DNA of 64,000 nucleotides from the NCBI RefSeq assembly GCF_024753285.1, contig NZ_JANUGW010000004.1, forward strand, positions 1 to 64,000, written 5' to 3'. The DNA comes from Massilia pinisoli. GTDB lineage: Bacteria; Pseudomonadota; Gammaproteobacteria; Burkholderiales; Burkholderiaceae_D. This document shows positions 16,218-24,866 of the stretch, piece after piece (positions within the stretch are counted from its first letter, which is position 1; every line of letters starts with the position of its first letter). The translations under genes were made by a program, and so were the position numbers. The notes below the pieces were generated by a model. It was not told the DNA's origin and did not search any database. It saw nothing but the letters and a program-made list of their open reading frames with translations.

Positions 16218-17126
16218 ATGAACGATCTGCGCGCCTTCGACCTGAACCTGCTCGTCACGCTCGACGCCTTGCTGACGGAAGCGAACGTGACCCGTGCCGC
16301 CCAGCGCCTGCACCTGAGCCAATCGGCCGTGTCGGGCCAGCTTGCGCGCCTGCGCCAGCTGTTCGACGACCCGCTGCTGGTGCCGGCCGATAACGGGCGT
16401 GGGATGACGCCGACGGCCAGAGCGCTCGAGCTCGCGGCGCCGGTGCGCCTGGCCCTCGAACAGCTCGCGGGCATCGTGCGCGGCCCGGCCGCATTCGACG
16501 CCACCACGGCGCAGCGCACGTTTCACATCGCCGCCAGCGACCTGTCGACGGCCGTGCTGGGCCTGCCGCTGGCAGGCCGGCTGGCGCAGGCCGCGGGCCC
16601 TGGCGTGCGGCTCGCATTCCGCATGGCCGACGGCGCGCGCATCGCGGCGCAGCTGCAGGAAGGCGAGGTCGACCTCCTGATCGGTTCGGAACGCATGGTG
16701 CCCCCGCACCTGCGCGCGCGCCTGCTGTTCGACGAGCATTTCGTCATGGTCCAGCGCAAAGGGCATCCGCGCGGCTCGCTGCCGCCCGATCTGGACGCCT
16801 ACTGCGCGCTGCGCCATGTGCTCGTCTCGACGAGCGGCGGCAGCCTGCACGGCTTCATGGACGAGCACCTGCAGGCGCTGGGCCGCAGCCGCAACGTCGT
16901 GCTGTCCGTGCAATCGTTCGCACTCATGCCCGGCCTGCTGTGCCGGTCCGATCACGTGGCCACCGTGCCGTCGCGCCTGGCGGCCCTGCATGCCGACGTG
17001 CTCGATACCGTGCCGCTGCCGTTCGACGCGCAGGGCTTTTCGCTGTACGCGGCCTGGCATCCCCGCTTCCACGCCGACCCGGCGCTCGCCTGGCTGCGTG
17101 AGCAAGTCGTGCACGTCGCCGCCTGA
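16218..17126 (+). CDS. LysR family transcriptional regulator
   Basis: A 302-residue regulator with an N-terminal winged HTH (about 5-65; [20 protein letters not shown] is the recognition region) and a periplasmic-binding-protein-like effector domain (about 95-300). It resembles the NodD/SyrM-like subgroup in its start, [25 protein letters not shown] at 16206-16211, just before the ATG, could be a -10 box, leaving almost no leader. It is divergent from radC and in the same direction as the SDR gene that begins 99 bases later, which may be its target; that is inference from position. Confidence 0.93.
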   Translation: MNDLRAFDLNLLVTLDALLTEANVTRAAQRLHLSQSAVSGQLARLRQLFDDPLLVPADNGRGMTPTARALELAAPVRLALEQLAGIVRGPAAFDATTAQRTFHIAASDLSTAVLGLPLAGRLAQAAGPGVRLAFRMADGARIAAQLQEGEVDLLIGSERMVPPHLRARLLFDEHFVMVQRKGHPRGSLPPDLDAYCALRHVLVSTSGGSLHGFMDEHLQALGRSRNVVLSVQSFALMPGLLCRSDHVATVPSRLAALHADVLDTVPLPFDAQGFSLYAAWHPRFHADPALAWLREQVVHVAA

Positions 17127-17225
17127 TCGGCGCCGCCGATGGGTCGTATCGGCGGATACGGTTTCCGCCGCCGCGCGGCCACGCCTACACTGCCATTCAT
17201 CGCAACCGACACTGAAAGGCAGACC

Positions 17226-17933
17226 ATGAAAGACCAGCGCATCATCGTCATCGGCGGCACGTCCGGCATCGGCCTGGAGAGCGCACGCCGCTTCGCCGCA
17301 CAAGGCGCCCGCGTGACCGTGACGGGCCGCGACGCTGCGAAGGGCGCCGCCCTCGACGTTCCCGGCGTGCGTTTCGCGCAGCTCGATGCGGGCGTGCGCG
17401 CGCAGTGCGACGCGTTCTTTGCCGACCACGGACCGTTCGAGCATCTGGTCGTGTGCGCGTCCGGCGCGGCCGGTGCCGGTGCGTTCCGCGACCTGGCGCT
17501 GGACGACTTGCGCACCGGCTTCGACGGCAAGTTCTGGCCCCAGCTGAACGTGCTGCAGGCCAGCCTGGCCCACATCGCAGCCGGCGGGTCCGCGACGCTC
17601 GTCGGCGCGATTTCCGCCCGCGCCCAGCAGCCGGGGACGGCCGGCCTCGCCGCCATCAACGGCGCGCTGGAAGCCATGTTGCCGATCCTGGCGTCGGAAC
17701 TGCGGCCGCTGCGCGTCAACATGGTGGCGCCGGGCGTGATCGACACGCCGTGGTGGCACCGCGTGCGGGACGCCCAGCGCGCCCGCTTGTTCGAAGAGAT
17801 GGGCGCCGCCGTGCCCGCCGGGCGCGTGGGCACACCGGCGGACGTGGCCGAAGTCATTGTCATGTTGGCTAGCAATACTTTCATCACCGGCAGCGTGATC
17901 GACGTGGACGGCGGCTGGAAGCTGCGCTGCTGA
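17226..17933 (+). CDS. SDR family oxidoreductase with atypical active site
   Basis: A 235-residue Rossmann-fold protein. The nucleotide loop is GGTSGIGLE (about 9-17), and TGRD (about 36-39) suggests NADP preference. The usual catalytic YxxxK is missing: where it should be, the sequence runs GTAGLAAINGALEAML, though a Ser remains in GAISARAQ. The C-terminus INMVAPGV-type motif appears as VNMVAPGVIDTPWW, and the protein ends with the family's ITGSVIDVDGGWKL. Length is normal. AAGG lies just upstream of the ATG. The loss of Tyr and Lys suggests either a different mechanism or a non-catalytic role. Confidence 0.85.
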   Translation: MKDQRIIVIGGTSGIGLESARRFAAQGARVTVTGRDAAKGAALDVPGVRFAQLDAGVRAQCDAFFADHGPFEHLVVCASGAAGAGAFRDLALDDLRTGFDGKFWPQLNVLQASLAHIAAGGSATLVGAISARAQQPGTAGLAAINGALEAMLPILASELRPLRVNMVAPGVIDTPWWHRVRDAQRARLFEEMGAAVPAGRVGTPADVAEVIVMLASNTFITGSVIDVDGGWKLRC

Positions 17934-18045
17934 TGCCCGACCGTTTCCCTCCCACTACAGAATCCGGGCCGGAAACGGCGCCAGCCCGGGCGGGAGCGGC
18001 ACGGGTGGCTTACAATAGCGGTTTGCACGTCAACCGAACACGCGA

Positions 18046-18501
18046 ATGTCTTCCTCCAACGCTCCTATCGTCACCGAATCGTCGTACCTGACCCTGCACT
18101 ACCGCCTTGCCACTGCCGATGGTACGGACCTCGTCACGACCTTCGCCAGCACCCCGGCCACCTTGTTGCTGGGCCAGGGCCAGCTCGCCCCGTTCCTGGA
18201 GCAGCGCCTGCTCGGCCTCGCAGAAGGCACGCATACGACGTTCGACCTGACGCCATCCGAGGCGTTCGGCGAACGCAATCCGGAGTTGATCCAGGTCGTG
18301 ACGAAGAAGACGCTGGACGAGAATTCCGAACCGGATGCCGATTACCAGGTCGGAGACCTCGTCGACTTCCGCGCGCCCGGCGGCGGCCGCTTTGCCGGCG
18401 TGCTGCGCGAAATGCGCGCGAACGACGCCGTATTCGACTTCAACCATCCGCTGGCGGGCCAGGCGCTCAAGTTCGAAGTCCAGCTGATTTCCGTACTCTG
18501 A
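18046..18501 (+). CDS. fkpB: FKBP-type peptidyl-prolyl isomerase (SlpA/FkpB type)
   Basis: A 151-residue cytosolic prolyl isomerase. FKBP features include the opening beta strand [36 protein letters not shown], and the inserted IF/chaperone domain typical of SlyD/SlpA proteins (about 75-130), ending with [18 protein letters not shown]. It has no His-rich SlyD tail. It precedes ispH by 20 bases, the same pairing as in E. coli, so they are likely co-transcribed. TACAAT at 18011-18016 is a plausible -10 box. Confidence 0.93.
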   Translation: MSSSNAPIVTESSYLTLHYRLATADGTDLVTTFASTPATLLLGQGQLAPFLEQRLLGLAEGTHTTFDLTPSEAFGERNPELIQVVTKKTLDENSEPDADYQVGDLVDFRAPGGGRFAGVLREMRANDAVFDFNHPLAGQALKFEVQLISVL

Positions 18502-18521
18502 CCACAGCCCCATCGAGAATC

Positions 18522-19472
18522 ATGGAAAACGAGATCCTGTTAGCCCAGCCGCGCGGCTTCTGCGCCGGCGTCGACCGTGCGATCGAGATCGTCGAGCGTG
18601 CCCTGCAGCAGTTCGGTGCGCCGATCTACGTGCGTCACGAGATCGTCCACAACGCCTACGTCGTCAGCGACCTGCGCAACAAGGGCGCCATCTTCATCGA
18701 GGACCTGGACGACGTCCCGGCGGGGAACACGCTCGTGTTTTCCGCGCACGGCGTGTCGAAGGCCGTGCGCGAGGAAGCGGAGTCGCGCGGCCTGAAGGTC
18801 TATGACGCCACGTGCCCGCTGGTGACCAAGGTCCACGTGGAAGTGGCGAAGATGCGCAAGCAGGGCGCCGAGATCGTCATGATCGGCCACGCGGGCCACC
18901 CGGAAGTCGAAGGCACGATGGGCCAGGCGGAAGAGGGCATGCATCTCGTCGAGACGGTCGACGACGTGGCAACGCTGAACGTCGCCAATCCCGACTTGCT
19001 GGCCTATGTGTCGCAGACGACGCTGTCCGTCGACGACACGGCCGAGATCATCGCGGCGCTGAAGGCACGCTTCCCGAACATCGTCGAGCCGAAGAAAGGC
19101 GACATCTGCTACGCGACGACGAACCGCCAGGAAGCCGTGAAATTCATGGCGCCGCAAGTCGAAGTGGTGATCGTCGTCGGCAGCCCGAACAGCTCGAACT
19201 CGAACCGCCTGCGCGAGGTGGCGGAAAAGAAGGGCACGCCCGCGTACATGGTCGACAACGCGGCCGGCATCGACCCCGCGTGGATCGCCGGCAAGAAGCG
19301 CATCGGCGTCACGGCAGGCGCGTCGGCGCCGGAAGTGCTCGTGCAGGCTGTCATCGAGCGCCTGAAGGACCTGGGCGCCGCCAGCGTGCGCGCGCTCGAG
19401 GGCGTGGAAGAACACGTCACGTTCCCGCTCCCGAAGGGCCTGGACGGCGGCAAGGCGAACGCCGCGGCCTGA
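18522..19472 (+). CDS. ispH: 4-hydroxy-3-methylbut-2-enyl diphosphate reductase
   Basis: IspH (LytB) makes IPP and DMAPP in the last step of the non-mevalonate isoprenoid pathway. The 316-residue protein begins with [12 protein letters not shown]; the three [4Fe-4S] ligands are C14, C98 (DATCPL) and C196 (GDICYATTN). Other family motifs are present: [20 protein letters not shown], and the terminal GASAPE. It follows fkpB and precedes an adenine phosphoribosyltransferase-type gene by eight bases, which suggests a three-gene transcript. Confidence 0.98.
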   Translation: MENEILLAQPRGFCAGVDRAIEIVERALQQFGAPIYVRHEIVHNAYVVSDLRNKGAIFIEDLDDVPAGNTLVFSAHGVSKAVREEAESRGLKVYDATCPLVTKVHVEVAKMRKQGAEIVMIGHAGHPEVEGTMGQAEEGMHLVETVDDVATLNVANPDLLAYVSQTTLSVDDTAEIIAALKARFPNIVEPKKGDICYATTNRQEAVKFMAPQVEVVIVVGSPNSSNSNRLREVAEKKGTPAYMVDNAAGIDPAWIAGKKRIGVTAGASAPEVLVQAVIERLKDLGAASVRALEGVEEHVTFPLPKGLDGGKANAAA

Positions 19473-19480
19473 TCGATCCG

Positions 19481-20023
19481 ATGAACGTATTCGACCTGCG
19501 CCAGAGCGCGCCCGCCGATTTCGCCTGCATTCCGCTGGAATTCTTCCAGGACCACCCGGAACCCGGCGTCAACTTCATCGACGTGGGCTGCGTGTTCGAT
19601 AACCCGCACCACTGGCAGCTCGCCGTCGATGCGCTGACCGAGCGCACGGCCCACCTGGACGCCGACTTCCTCCTCGCGATGGACGCGCGCGGGTTCATGC
19701 TCGCGGGCGCGCTCGCGTACCGGCGCGGCGTCGGCTTCGCGATGGCGCGCAAGCCCGGCAAGCTGCCGGGCGAGGCGATCGCCATCGACTACCGCCACGA
19801 ATACGGCAGCGCGACGATCGAGATCCAGCCCGAGCGCATCAAGGGCGAGCGCGTGCTGATCGTCGACGACGTGCTGGCCACGGGTGGCACGATCGAGGCG
19901 GCGGCGACTTTGCTGCGCCGCATCGGCAAGGACGTCGTGGGCGCCGCCGCGTTGTTCGACGTGGCGTTCTTCAAGGACAAGCGCGACCTGACGATGCCCG
20001 TGGTGACCCTGCGCGACGTGTAA
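19481..20023 (+). CDS. apt: Adenine phosphoribosyltransferase-type protein
   Basis: A 180-residue type I PRTase. The PRPP-binding motif VLIVDDVLATGGT is at about 125-137, and the region MARKPGKLPGE (about 88-98) matches the Apt flexible loop. Apt salvages adenine to AMP using PRPP. The opening segment differs somewhat from E. coli Apt (FQDHPEPGVNFIDVGC replaces the typical FPxPGILFRDI), so the purine assignment is probable rather than certain. The ATG lies eight bases after ispH. A hairpin terminator follows at 20078-20107. Confidence 0.85.
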   Translation: MNVFDLRQSAPADFACIPLEFFQDHPEPGVNFIDVGCVFDNPHHWQLAVDALTERTAHLDADFLLAMDARGFMLAGALAYRRGVGFAMARKPGKLPGEAIAIDYRHEYGSATIEIQPERIKGERVLIVDDVLATGGTIEAAATLLRRIGKDVVGAAALFDVAFFKDKRDLTMPVVTLRDV

Positions 20024-20077
20024 AATTTACACAACTCATCTGTTATGATGACGTTCGGAATTATGTTGCTTGACTAG

Positions 20078-20107
20078 CGGCACTCGTACCCCGGGTGCCG
20101 TTTTTGT
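20078..20107 (+). terminator. Terminator after fkpB-ispH-apt
   Basis: CGGCAC (20078-20083) and GTGCCG (20095-20100) form the stem, extended by partial pairing inside, followed by TTTTTGTT. It is 26 bases upstream of livH. Confidence 0.8.
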
Positions 20108-20132
20108 TAGTTCGAAAGGAAACCCCACAAGC

Positions 20133-21062
20133 ATGGAAACTTTTGTCCAACAGATCCTGAACGGGCTGGTGCTGGGCAGCATGTATGCGCTCGTCGCGCT
20201 CGGCTACACGATGGTCTACGGCGTGCTCAACCTCATCAACTTCGCCCATGGCGACGTGCTGATGATCGGCGCCATGGTCGGTCTGTCGATCCTGAAGCTG
20301 CTGGACAGCGTCGCGCCCGGCCTGCCCGGCGGCGTGCAGCTCGCCATCGCGATCATCGGCGCGATTCCCGTCGCGATGCTCGTGAACATCCTCATCGAAC
20401 GCGTCGCCTACCGCCGCCTGCGCAACGCGCCGCGCCTGGCGCCGCTGATCACCGCCATCGGCGTGTCGATCCTGCTGCAGACGTTCGCCATGATGATCTG
20501 GGGCCGCAGCCCGCTGCCGTTCCCGCAGCTGCTGTCGTCCGAGCCGATCACGATCGCGGGCGCCGTGATCTCGCATACGCAGGTGCTGCTGCTCGTGCTG
20601 GCCGCCGCCGCGATGGTCGGCCTCGTGTTCCTCGTCGAGAAGACCCGCATGGGCCGCGCGATGCGCGCCGTCGCCGAGAATCCGCGCGTGGCCGGCCTGA
20701 TGGGTGTCGACTCCAACCGCGTGATCGTCGCCACGTTCGCCATCGGCGCCGCGCTGGCCGCCGTCGCCGGCGTGATGTGGGGCGCGAACTATGCGTCGAT
20801 CCAGTTCGCGATGGGCACCGTGCCGGGCATGAAAGCGTTCTCGGCCGCCGTGCTGGGCGGTATCGGCAATATCTACGGCGCGATGATCGGCGGGATCGTC
20901 CTCGGCATCATCGAAAGCCTCGGCGCCGGCTACATCGGCGACGCGACCGGTGGCTTCCTGGGCAGTAACTACCAGGACATCTTCGCGTTCATCGTGCTGA
21001 TCCTCGTGCTGACGGTGCGGCCGTCCGGCATCATGGGCGAGCGCGTGGCCGACCGCGCATAA
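20133..21062 (+). CDS. livH: Branched-chain amino acid ABC transporter permease LivH
   Basis: A 309-residue inner-membrane permease with about eight hydrophobic helices. It opens METFVQQILNGLVLGSMYAL and carries YTMVYGVLNLINFAHGDV and SIAVLGGIGN-like motif AAVLGGIGNIYGAMIGG of the LivH family. AAGGA stands in front of the chosen ATG at 20133; the frame extends upstream but overlaps the terminator. It starts a liv cluster; livM begins 11 bases later. No periplasmic substrate-binding protein gene is in this cluster. Confidence 0.95.
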   Translation: METFVQQILNGLVLGSMYALVALGYTMVYGVLNLINFAHGDVLMIGAMVGLSILKLLDSVAPGLPGGVQLAIAIIGAIPVAMLVNILIERVAYRRLRNAPRLAPLITAIGVSILLQTFAMMIWGRSPLPFPQLLSSEPITIAGAVISHTQVLLLVLAAAAMVGLVFLVEKTRMGRAMRAVAENPRVAGLMGVDSNRVIVATFAIGAALAAVAGVMWGANYASIQFAMGTVPGMKAFSAAVLGGIGNIYGAMIGGIVLGIIESLGAGYIGDATGGFLGSNYQDIFAFIVLILVLTVRPSGIMGERVADRA

Positions 21063-21073
21063 GGAGATTCGAC

Positions 21074-22297
21074 ATGGCTCTCCTGACTTTCGACACGGCG
21101 CACAAACCGCGCCAGGCCTACACGAGCATGGCCGTGCTGCTGGCCGTGATGGTCGTGTTCCCGTTCGTCGCCGCGCAGTTCGGCAATTCGTGGGTGCGCA
21201 TCATCGACATGGCGCTGCTGTACATCATGCTGGCGCTCGGGCTGAACATCGTCGTCGGCTTCGCCGGCCTGCTGGACCTCGGTTATATCGCGTTCTTCGC
21301 GGTGGGCGCGTATCTGACGGGCCTGCTCTCGTCGCCGCAATTCGCCGCGCTGCTGGAATCCGTCGTGAACTACCACCCGGACCTGCAGGACGCCGTCGTC
21401 CGCACGTTCGGCGAGGACGTGCGCACGAACGGCATCCACCTGTCCGTGTGGTTCATCATCCCGCTGGCAGGGCTCGTGGCCGGGCTGTTCGGCGCACTGC
21501 TCGGTGCGCCCACGTTGAAGCTGCGCGGCGACTACCTCGCCATCGTCACCCTCGGCTTCGGCGAGATCATCCGGATCTTCATGAACAACCTGAACGATCC
21601 GATCAATTTCACCAACGGCCCGCAAGGCATCAACCTGATCGATCCCGTGCGGATCTTCGGCGTGTCGCTGGCGGGCGAGGCGGGCTCGCGCGCGACCGTG
21701 TACGTCGGCGGATTCGGCATGCCGTCGGTGAACGCGTACTACTTCCTGTTCCTGCTGCTGTGCATCGTGACGATCTTCATGACGAGTCGCCTGCAGCATT
21801 CGCGCCTGGGCCGCGCGTGGGTCGCGATCCGCGAGGACGAGATCGCCGCGAAAGCCATGGGCATCAACACCCGCAACGTCAAATTGCTCGCGTTCTCGAT
21901 GGGCGCATCGTTCGGCGGCGTCGCCGGTGCCATGTTCGCCGCGTTCCAGGGCTTTGTCTCGCCCGAATCGTTCTCGCTCACGGAATCGATCGCCGTGCTG
22001 GCGATGGTCGTGCTGGGCGGCATCGGGCACATCCCCGGCGTCGTGATGGGCGGCGTGCTGCTGGCCGCGCTGCCGGAAGTGCTGCGCCACGTCGTCGAGC
22101 CCGCGCAGCAGGCGCTGTTCGGCAAGGTCGTCATCGAAGCCGAAGTACTGCGCCAACTGTTGTACGGCCTGGCCATGGTCCTCATCATGCTGAACCGTCC
22201 GGCCGGCTTGTGGCCATCGCCCGTGAAGGAAGACCGTCCTAACGCCGCTCTCGCGAAAGAAGAGAAAGAAAGGGAAAACGAGGAGCGCGAAGCATGA
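21074..22297 (+). CDS. livM: Branched-chain amino acid ABC transporter permease LivM
   Basis: A 407-residue permease with roughly nine or ten hydrophobic segments. LivM motifs include LGLNIVVGFAGLLDLGYIAFFAVGAY, the cytoplasmic loop GRAWVAIREDEIAAKAMGIN that contacts the ATPase, and MVVLGGIGHIPGVVMGG. A charged, Glu-Lys-rich C-terminal tail of about 20 residues follows the last helix. AAGGAG precedes the ATG. Its last four bases overlap the livG start (ATGA), so translation is coupled. Confidence 0.95.
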   Translation: MALLTFDTAHKPRQAYTSMAVLLAVMVVFPFVAAQFGNSWVRIIDMALLYIMLALGLNIVVGFAGLLDLGYIAFFAVGAYLTGLLSSPQFAALLESVVNYHPDLQDAVVRTFGEDVRTNGIHLSVWFIIPLAGLVAGLFGALLGAPTLKLRGDYLAIVTLGFGEIIRIFMNNLNDPINFTNGPQGINLIDPVRIFGVSLAGEAGSRATVYVGGFGMPSVNAYYFLFLLLCIVTIFMTSRLQHSRLGRAWVAIREDEIAAKAMGINTRNVKLLAFSMGASFGGVAGAMFAAFQGFVSPESFSLTESIAVLAMVVLGGIGHIPGVVMGGVLLAALPEVLRHVVEPAQQALFGKVVIEAEVLRQLLYGLAMVLIMLNRPAGLWPSPVKEDRPNAALAKEEKERENEEREA

Positions 22298-23061
22298 GCG
22301 ACACCCTGCTGAACATCTCCGGCGTCAATAAACGCTTCGGCGGCCTGCAGGCCCTGACGGACGTCGCTATCAAAATCGAGAAAGGCCAGATCTACGGCCT
22401 GATCGGCCCGAACGGCGCCGGCAAGACGACGTTCTTCAACGTGATCACGGGCCTGTATCAACCGGACACGGGCACGTTCGAACTGGGCGGCAAGCCGTAT
22501 TCGCCGTCCGCGCCGCATGCCGTCGCGAAGGCCGGCATCGCGCGCACGTTCCAGAACATCCGCCTGTTCGGTGAAATGTCCGCGCTGGAAAACGTGATGG
22601 TCGGGCGCCACGTGCGCACGCGCCAGGGCGTGTTCGGCGCCATCTTCCGCCACGGCGCGGCGCGCCGCGAAGAGGCGGCGATCCGCGCCCGCGCGCAGGA
22701 GTTGCTGGACTTCGTCGGCATCGGTCAATTCGGCCAGCGCACGGCGCGCTTCCTGTCGTACGGCGACCAGCGCCGCCTGGAGATCGCGCGCGCGCTGGCG
22801 ACGGAGCCGAAGTTGCTAGCGCTGGACGAGCCCGCGGCCGGCATGAATGCGACGGAAAAGGTCGCGCTGCGCGAGCTGCTCGTCAAGATCCAGCAAGCTG
22901 GCGTGACGATCCTCCTGATCGAACACGACGTGAAACTCATGATGGGGCTGTGCGACCGCATTTCGGTGCTGGAATACGGCAAGCTGATCGCGGAAGGGCT
23001 GCCGGCCGAGATCCAGAAGAACCAGGCCGTCATCGACGCCTACCTCGGAGGTGCCCACTGA
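22294..23061 (+). CDS. livG: Branched-chain amino acid ABC transporter ATPase LivG
   Basis: A 255-residue ABC ATPase: Walker A GPNGAGKTT (about 37-45), signature motif SYGDQRRLEIARAL (about 152-165) in which LSYGDQ replaces canonical LSGGQ, Walker B LLALDEPAAGMN, and switch His in IEHDVKLMM. The insertion GVFGAIFRHGAARREEAA is typical of LivG, compared with the shorter LivF. It overlaps livM by four bases and livF by one base (TGATG). Confidence 0.96.
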   Translation: MSDTLLNISGVNKRFGGLQALTDVAIKIEKGQIYGLIGPNGAGKTTFFNVITGLYQPDTGTFELGGKPYSPSAPHAVAKAGIARTFQNIRLFGEMSALENVMVGRHVRTRQGVFGAIFRHGAARREEAAIRARAQELLDFVGIGQFGQRTARFLSYGDQRRLEIARALATEPKLLALDEPAAGMNATEKVALRELLVKIQQAGVTILLIEHDVKLMMGLCDRISVLEYGKLIAEGLPAEIQKNQAVIDAYLGGAH

Positions 23062-23783
23062 TGGCAGACAATGTTCTCAAGATTGCCGGCCTGAAGGTGG
23101 CGTACGGCGGCATCAAGGCCGTCAAGGGCATCGACCTGGAAGTGAATCGTGGCGAGCTCGTCACGCTGATCGGCGCGAACGGCGCCGGCAAGACGACCAC
23201 CTTGAAAGCCATCACGGGCACGCTGCCGCCCTGCAAGGTGGAAGGCACGATCGCCTACCTCGGCCAGCCTTTGAATGCCAACAAATCGTTCAAGCTCGTC
23301 GAGCAGAAACTCGCGATGGTGCCGGAAGGCCGCGGCGTGTTCACGCGCATGACGATCCACGAAAACCTGTTGATGGGCGCTTACACGCGCACCGACAAGG
23401 CCGGGATCGACGCGGACGTCGACAAGTGGTACGCGGTGTTCCCGCGCCTGAAAGAGCGTTCGGGCCAGCTGGCCGGCACGTTGTCCGGCGGCGAGCAGCA
23501 AATGCTGGCGATGGCGCGCGCGCTGATGTGCCATCCCACCTTGCTGCTGCTGGACGAGCCGTCGATGGGCCTCGCGCCGATCATGGTCGAGAAGATCTTC
23601 GAGGTAATCCGCGACGTGTCGCAGCAGGGCATCACGGTCCTCCTGGTCGAACAGAACGCGAAGCTGGCGCTGCAGGCCGCGCATCGCGCCTACGTGATGG
23701 AATCGGGGCTGATCACGATGACGGGCGACGCGCAGGACATGCTGCACGATCCGCGCGTGCAGGCGGCGTACCTGGGCGAATAA
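23061..23783 (+). CDS. livF: Branched-chain amino acid ABC transporter ATPase LivF
   Basis: A 240-residue ABC ATPase with Walker A GANGAGKTT (about 38-46), LSGGEQQMLAMARALM signature, and Walker B LLLLDEPSMGLAPIMVE, the LivF hallmark, followed by the conserved VLLVEQNAKLAL. It completes livHMGF. The start ATG shares one base with the livG stop, and a GGAGG-like sequence (CGGAGG) lies a few bases upstream inside livG. The next gene is the convergent phasin. Confidence 0.96.
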   Translation: MADNVLKIAGLKVAYGGIKAVKGIDLEVNRGELVTLIGANGAGKTTTLKAITGTLPPCKVEGTIAYLGQPLNANKSFKLVEQKLAMVPEGRGVFTRMTIHENLLMGAYTRTDKAGIDADVDKWYAVFPRLKERSGQLAGTLSGGEQQMLAMARALMCHPTLLLLDEPSMGLAPIMVEKIFEVIRDVSQQGITVLLVEQNAKLALQAAHRAYVMESGLITMTGDAQDMLHDPRVQAAYLGE

Positions 23784-23798
23784 TCCCGGCGCGAATTG

Positions 23799-23817
23799 GT
23801 GGGCACCCCGTGCCCAC
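23799..23817. repeat. Short GC-rich palindrome after livF
   Basis: GTGGGCAC (23799-23806), CCC, GTGCCCAC (23810-23817), 16 bases after the livF stop and followed by GCGG. No T run follows, so it is not a standard terminator. The downstream CCCACGCGG resembles the CCACGCG box of the composite repeat at 29819-29944. Confidence 0.5.
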
Positions 23818-23849
23818 GCGGACGTTTGCGGTGTGTTGGCGCTACAAGC

Positions 23850-23893
23850 AACAAAACAAACGGCCCGGAACCGCTTGCGCGGTCCGGGCCGTT
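23850..23893 (-). terminator. Strong terminator after the phasin gene
   Basis: Arms of about 15 bp (ACGGCCCGGA-CCGC and GCGG-TCCGGGCCGT, 23860-23892) with loop TTGC. Read on the minus strand, TTTGTTTTGTTG follows. Confidence 0.85.
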
Positions 23894-23925
23894 CGGCTTC
23901 CAGAGGGAGGGGGAAGCGGTGATGC

Positions 23926-24501
23926 TTAGGCAGCAGCGGCCGAGTTGGCGGCAGCGCCAGCCTTGCGGGTGGCTTGCGTGAACTGCGACACGGCGGCGTT
24001 CAGGTTCGACTCGATCGCCTCGACGGCCTGCTTGGTCGTCTTGGTGAACTGCTCGTAGCCGGCGTTGGCGTTGCTGATGGCGGTCTTCAGGGCCGAGACA
24101 TAGGTCTCCGAACCAGCCGGGGCGTTCTTGGTCACTTCGTCGACCAGCGAGATCACCTTGCGGTTGACTTCGGCGAACTGGCTTTCGGCGGCTTTCGAGA
24201 ACTCGGCGCCGGTGTCGGCGGCGATCGATGCCACCTGGCGGCTGTAGGCCAGGGCCTTTTCAGCGGCCGGCTGCGCTTGCGAAGCCGACACGGTGAAGAA
24301 TTCTTGGGCATCCTTGACGGCCAGCAACTGACGCGCCGTTGCCGACGAATCCTCGAGGGCGGCCTTGACGGTGTTGATGTTCAGGTCCACCAGCTTTTCC
24401 ACGCCTTCGAAGGTCTTGGAGGTCAGGGCCGAAAACAGCGCAAACTGGGATTCGAGGTTGGCTTTGGTCGCGTTCGAAAACTGCTCAGGAAATGCAAACA
24501 T
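23926..24501 (-). CDS. Phasin family protein (PHA granule-associated)
   Basis: A 191-residue alpha-helical protein with the phasin_2 pattern: [19 protein letters not shown] at the N-terminus, then [39 protein letters not shown] and a C-terminal alanine-rich tail. It has no signal peptide or membrane helix. Phasins coat polyhydroxyalkanoate granules and control their size; this suggests PHA storage in the host. GGAG lies about eight bases before the ATG. The upstream region has palindromic sites that could bind a PhaR-like repressor. A strong terminator follows. Confidence 0.92.
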   Translation of the reverse strand: MFAFPEQFSNATKANLESQFALFSALTSKTFEGVEKLVDLNINTVKAALEDSSATARQLLAVKDAQEFFTVSASQAQPAAEKALAYSRQVASIAADTGAEFSKAAESQFAEVNRKVISLVDEVTKNAPAGSETYVSALKTAISNANAGYEQFTKTTKQAVEAIESNLNAAVSQFTQATRKAGAAANSAAAA

Positions 24502-24618
24502 ATGGTTCTCCAGTAATGGATCGTTATGTGAACTTTGCTTTTGAGGTGCCCGTGGACACCTGCTTTGGACCAGTGAAGCGGTGCTGCAAAAAACGTCTAC
24601 TGCTTGAACATCTCGGCG

Positions 24619-24695
24619 ATTGTGCGTCGCAACATGAAGCCATTTTTCACGGTTTTCGATTGTGCGTCAAGCATTTTTGATGCGTCGCACAATTG
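24619..24695. promoter_or_regulatory. Repeated TGCGTCGCA sites upstream of phasin gene
   Basis: The near-palindrome TGCGTCGCA occurs at 24623-24631 and 24681-24689. In addition ATTGTGCG (24659-24666) and CGCACAAT (24686-24693) form a perfect 8-bp inverted repeat. The sites are 120-195 bases before the phasin start and also upstream of the divergent EamA gene. The rest of 24502-24866 shows no gene. A regulator such as PhaR is an inference. Confidence 0.5.
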
Positions 24696-24866
24696 AACCG
24701 TAATCTCTTGAGTGAGATCAATGGATTCAAACGTTTGCGCGACTTTTGTTTGCGTCGTTACAACACTTTAGTGCTATGCAGCAAGCCGCCGGGCGGCCGA
24801 CCCGCCGTGATAAACTTGCCTTCCAATCATTCGACGTGGCCCGGCGCGTCCGCATACTTTTTGACG

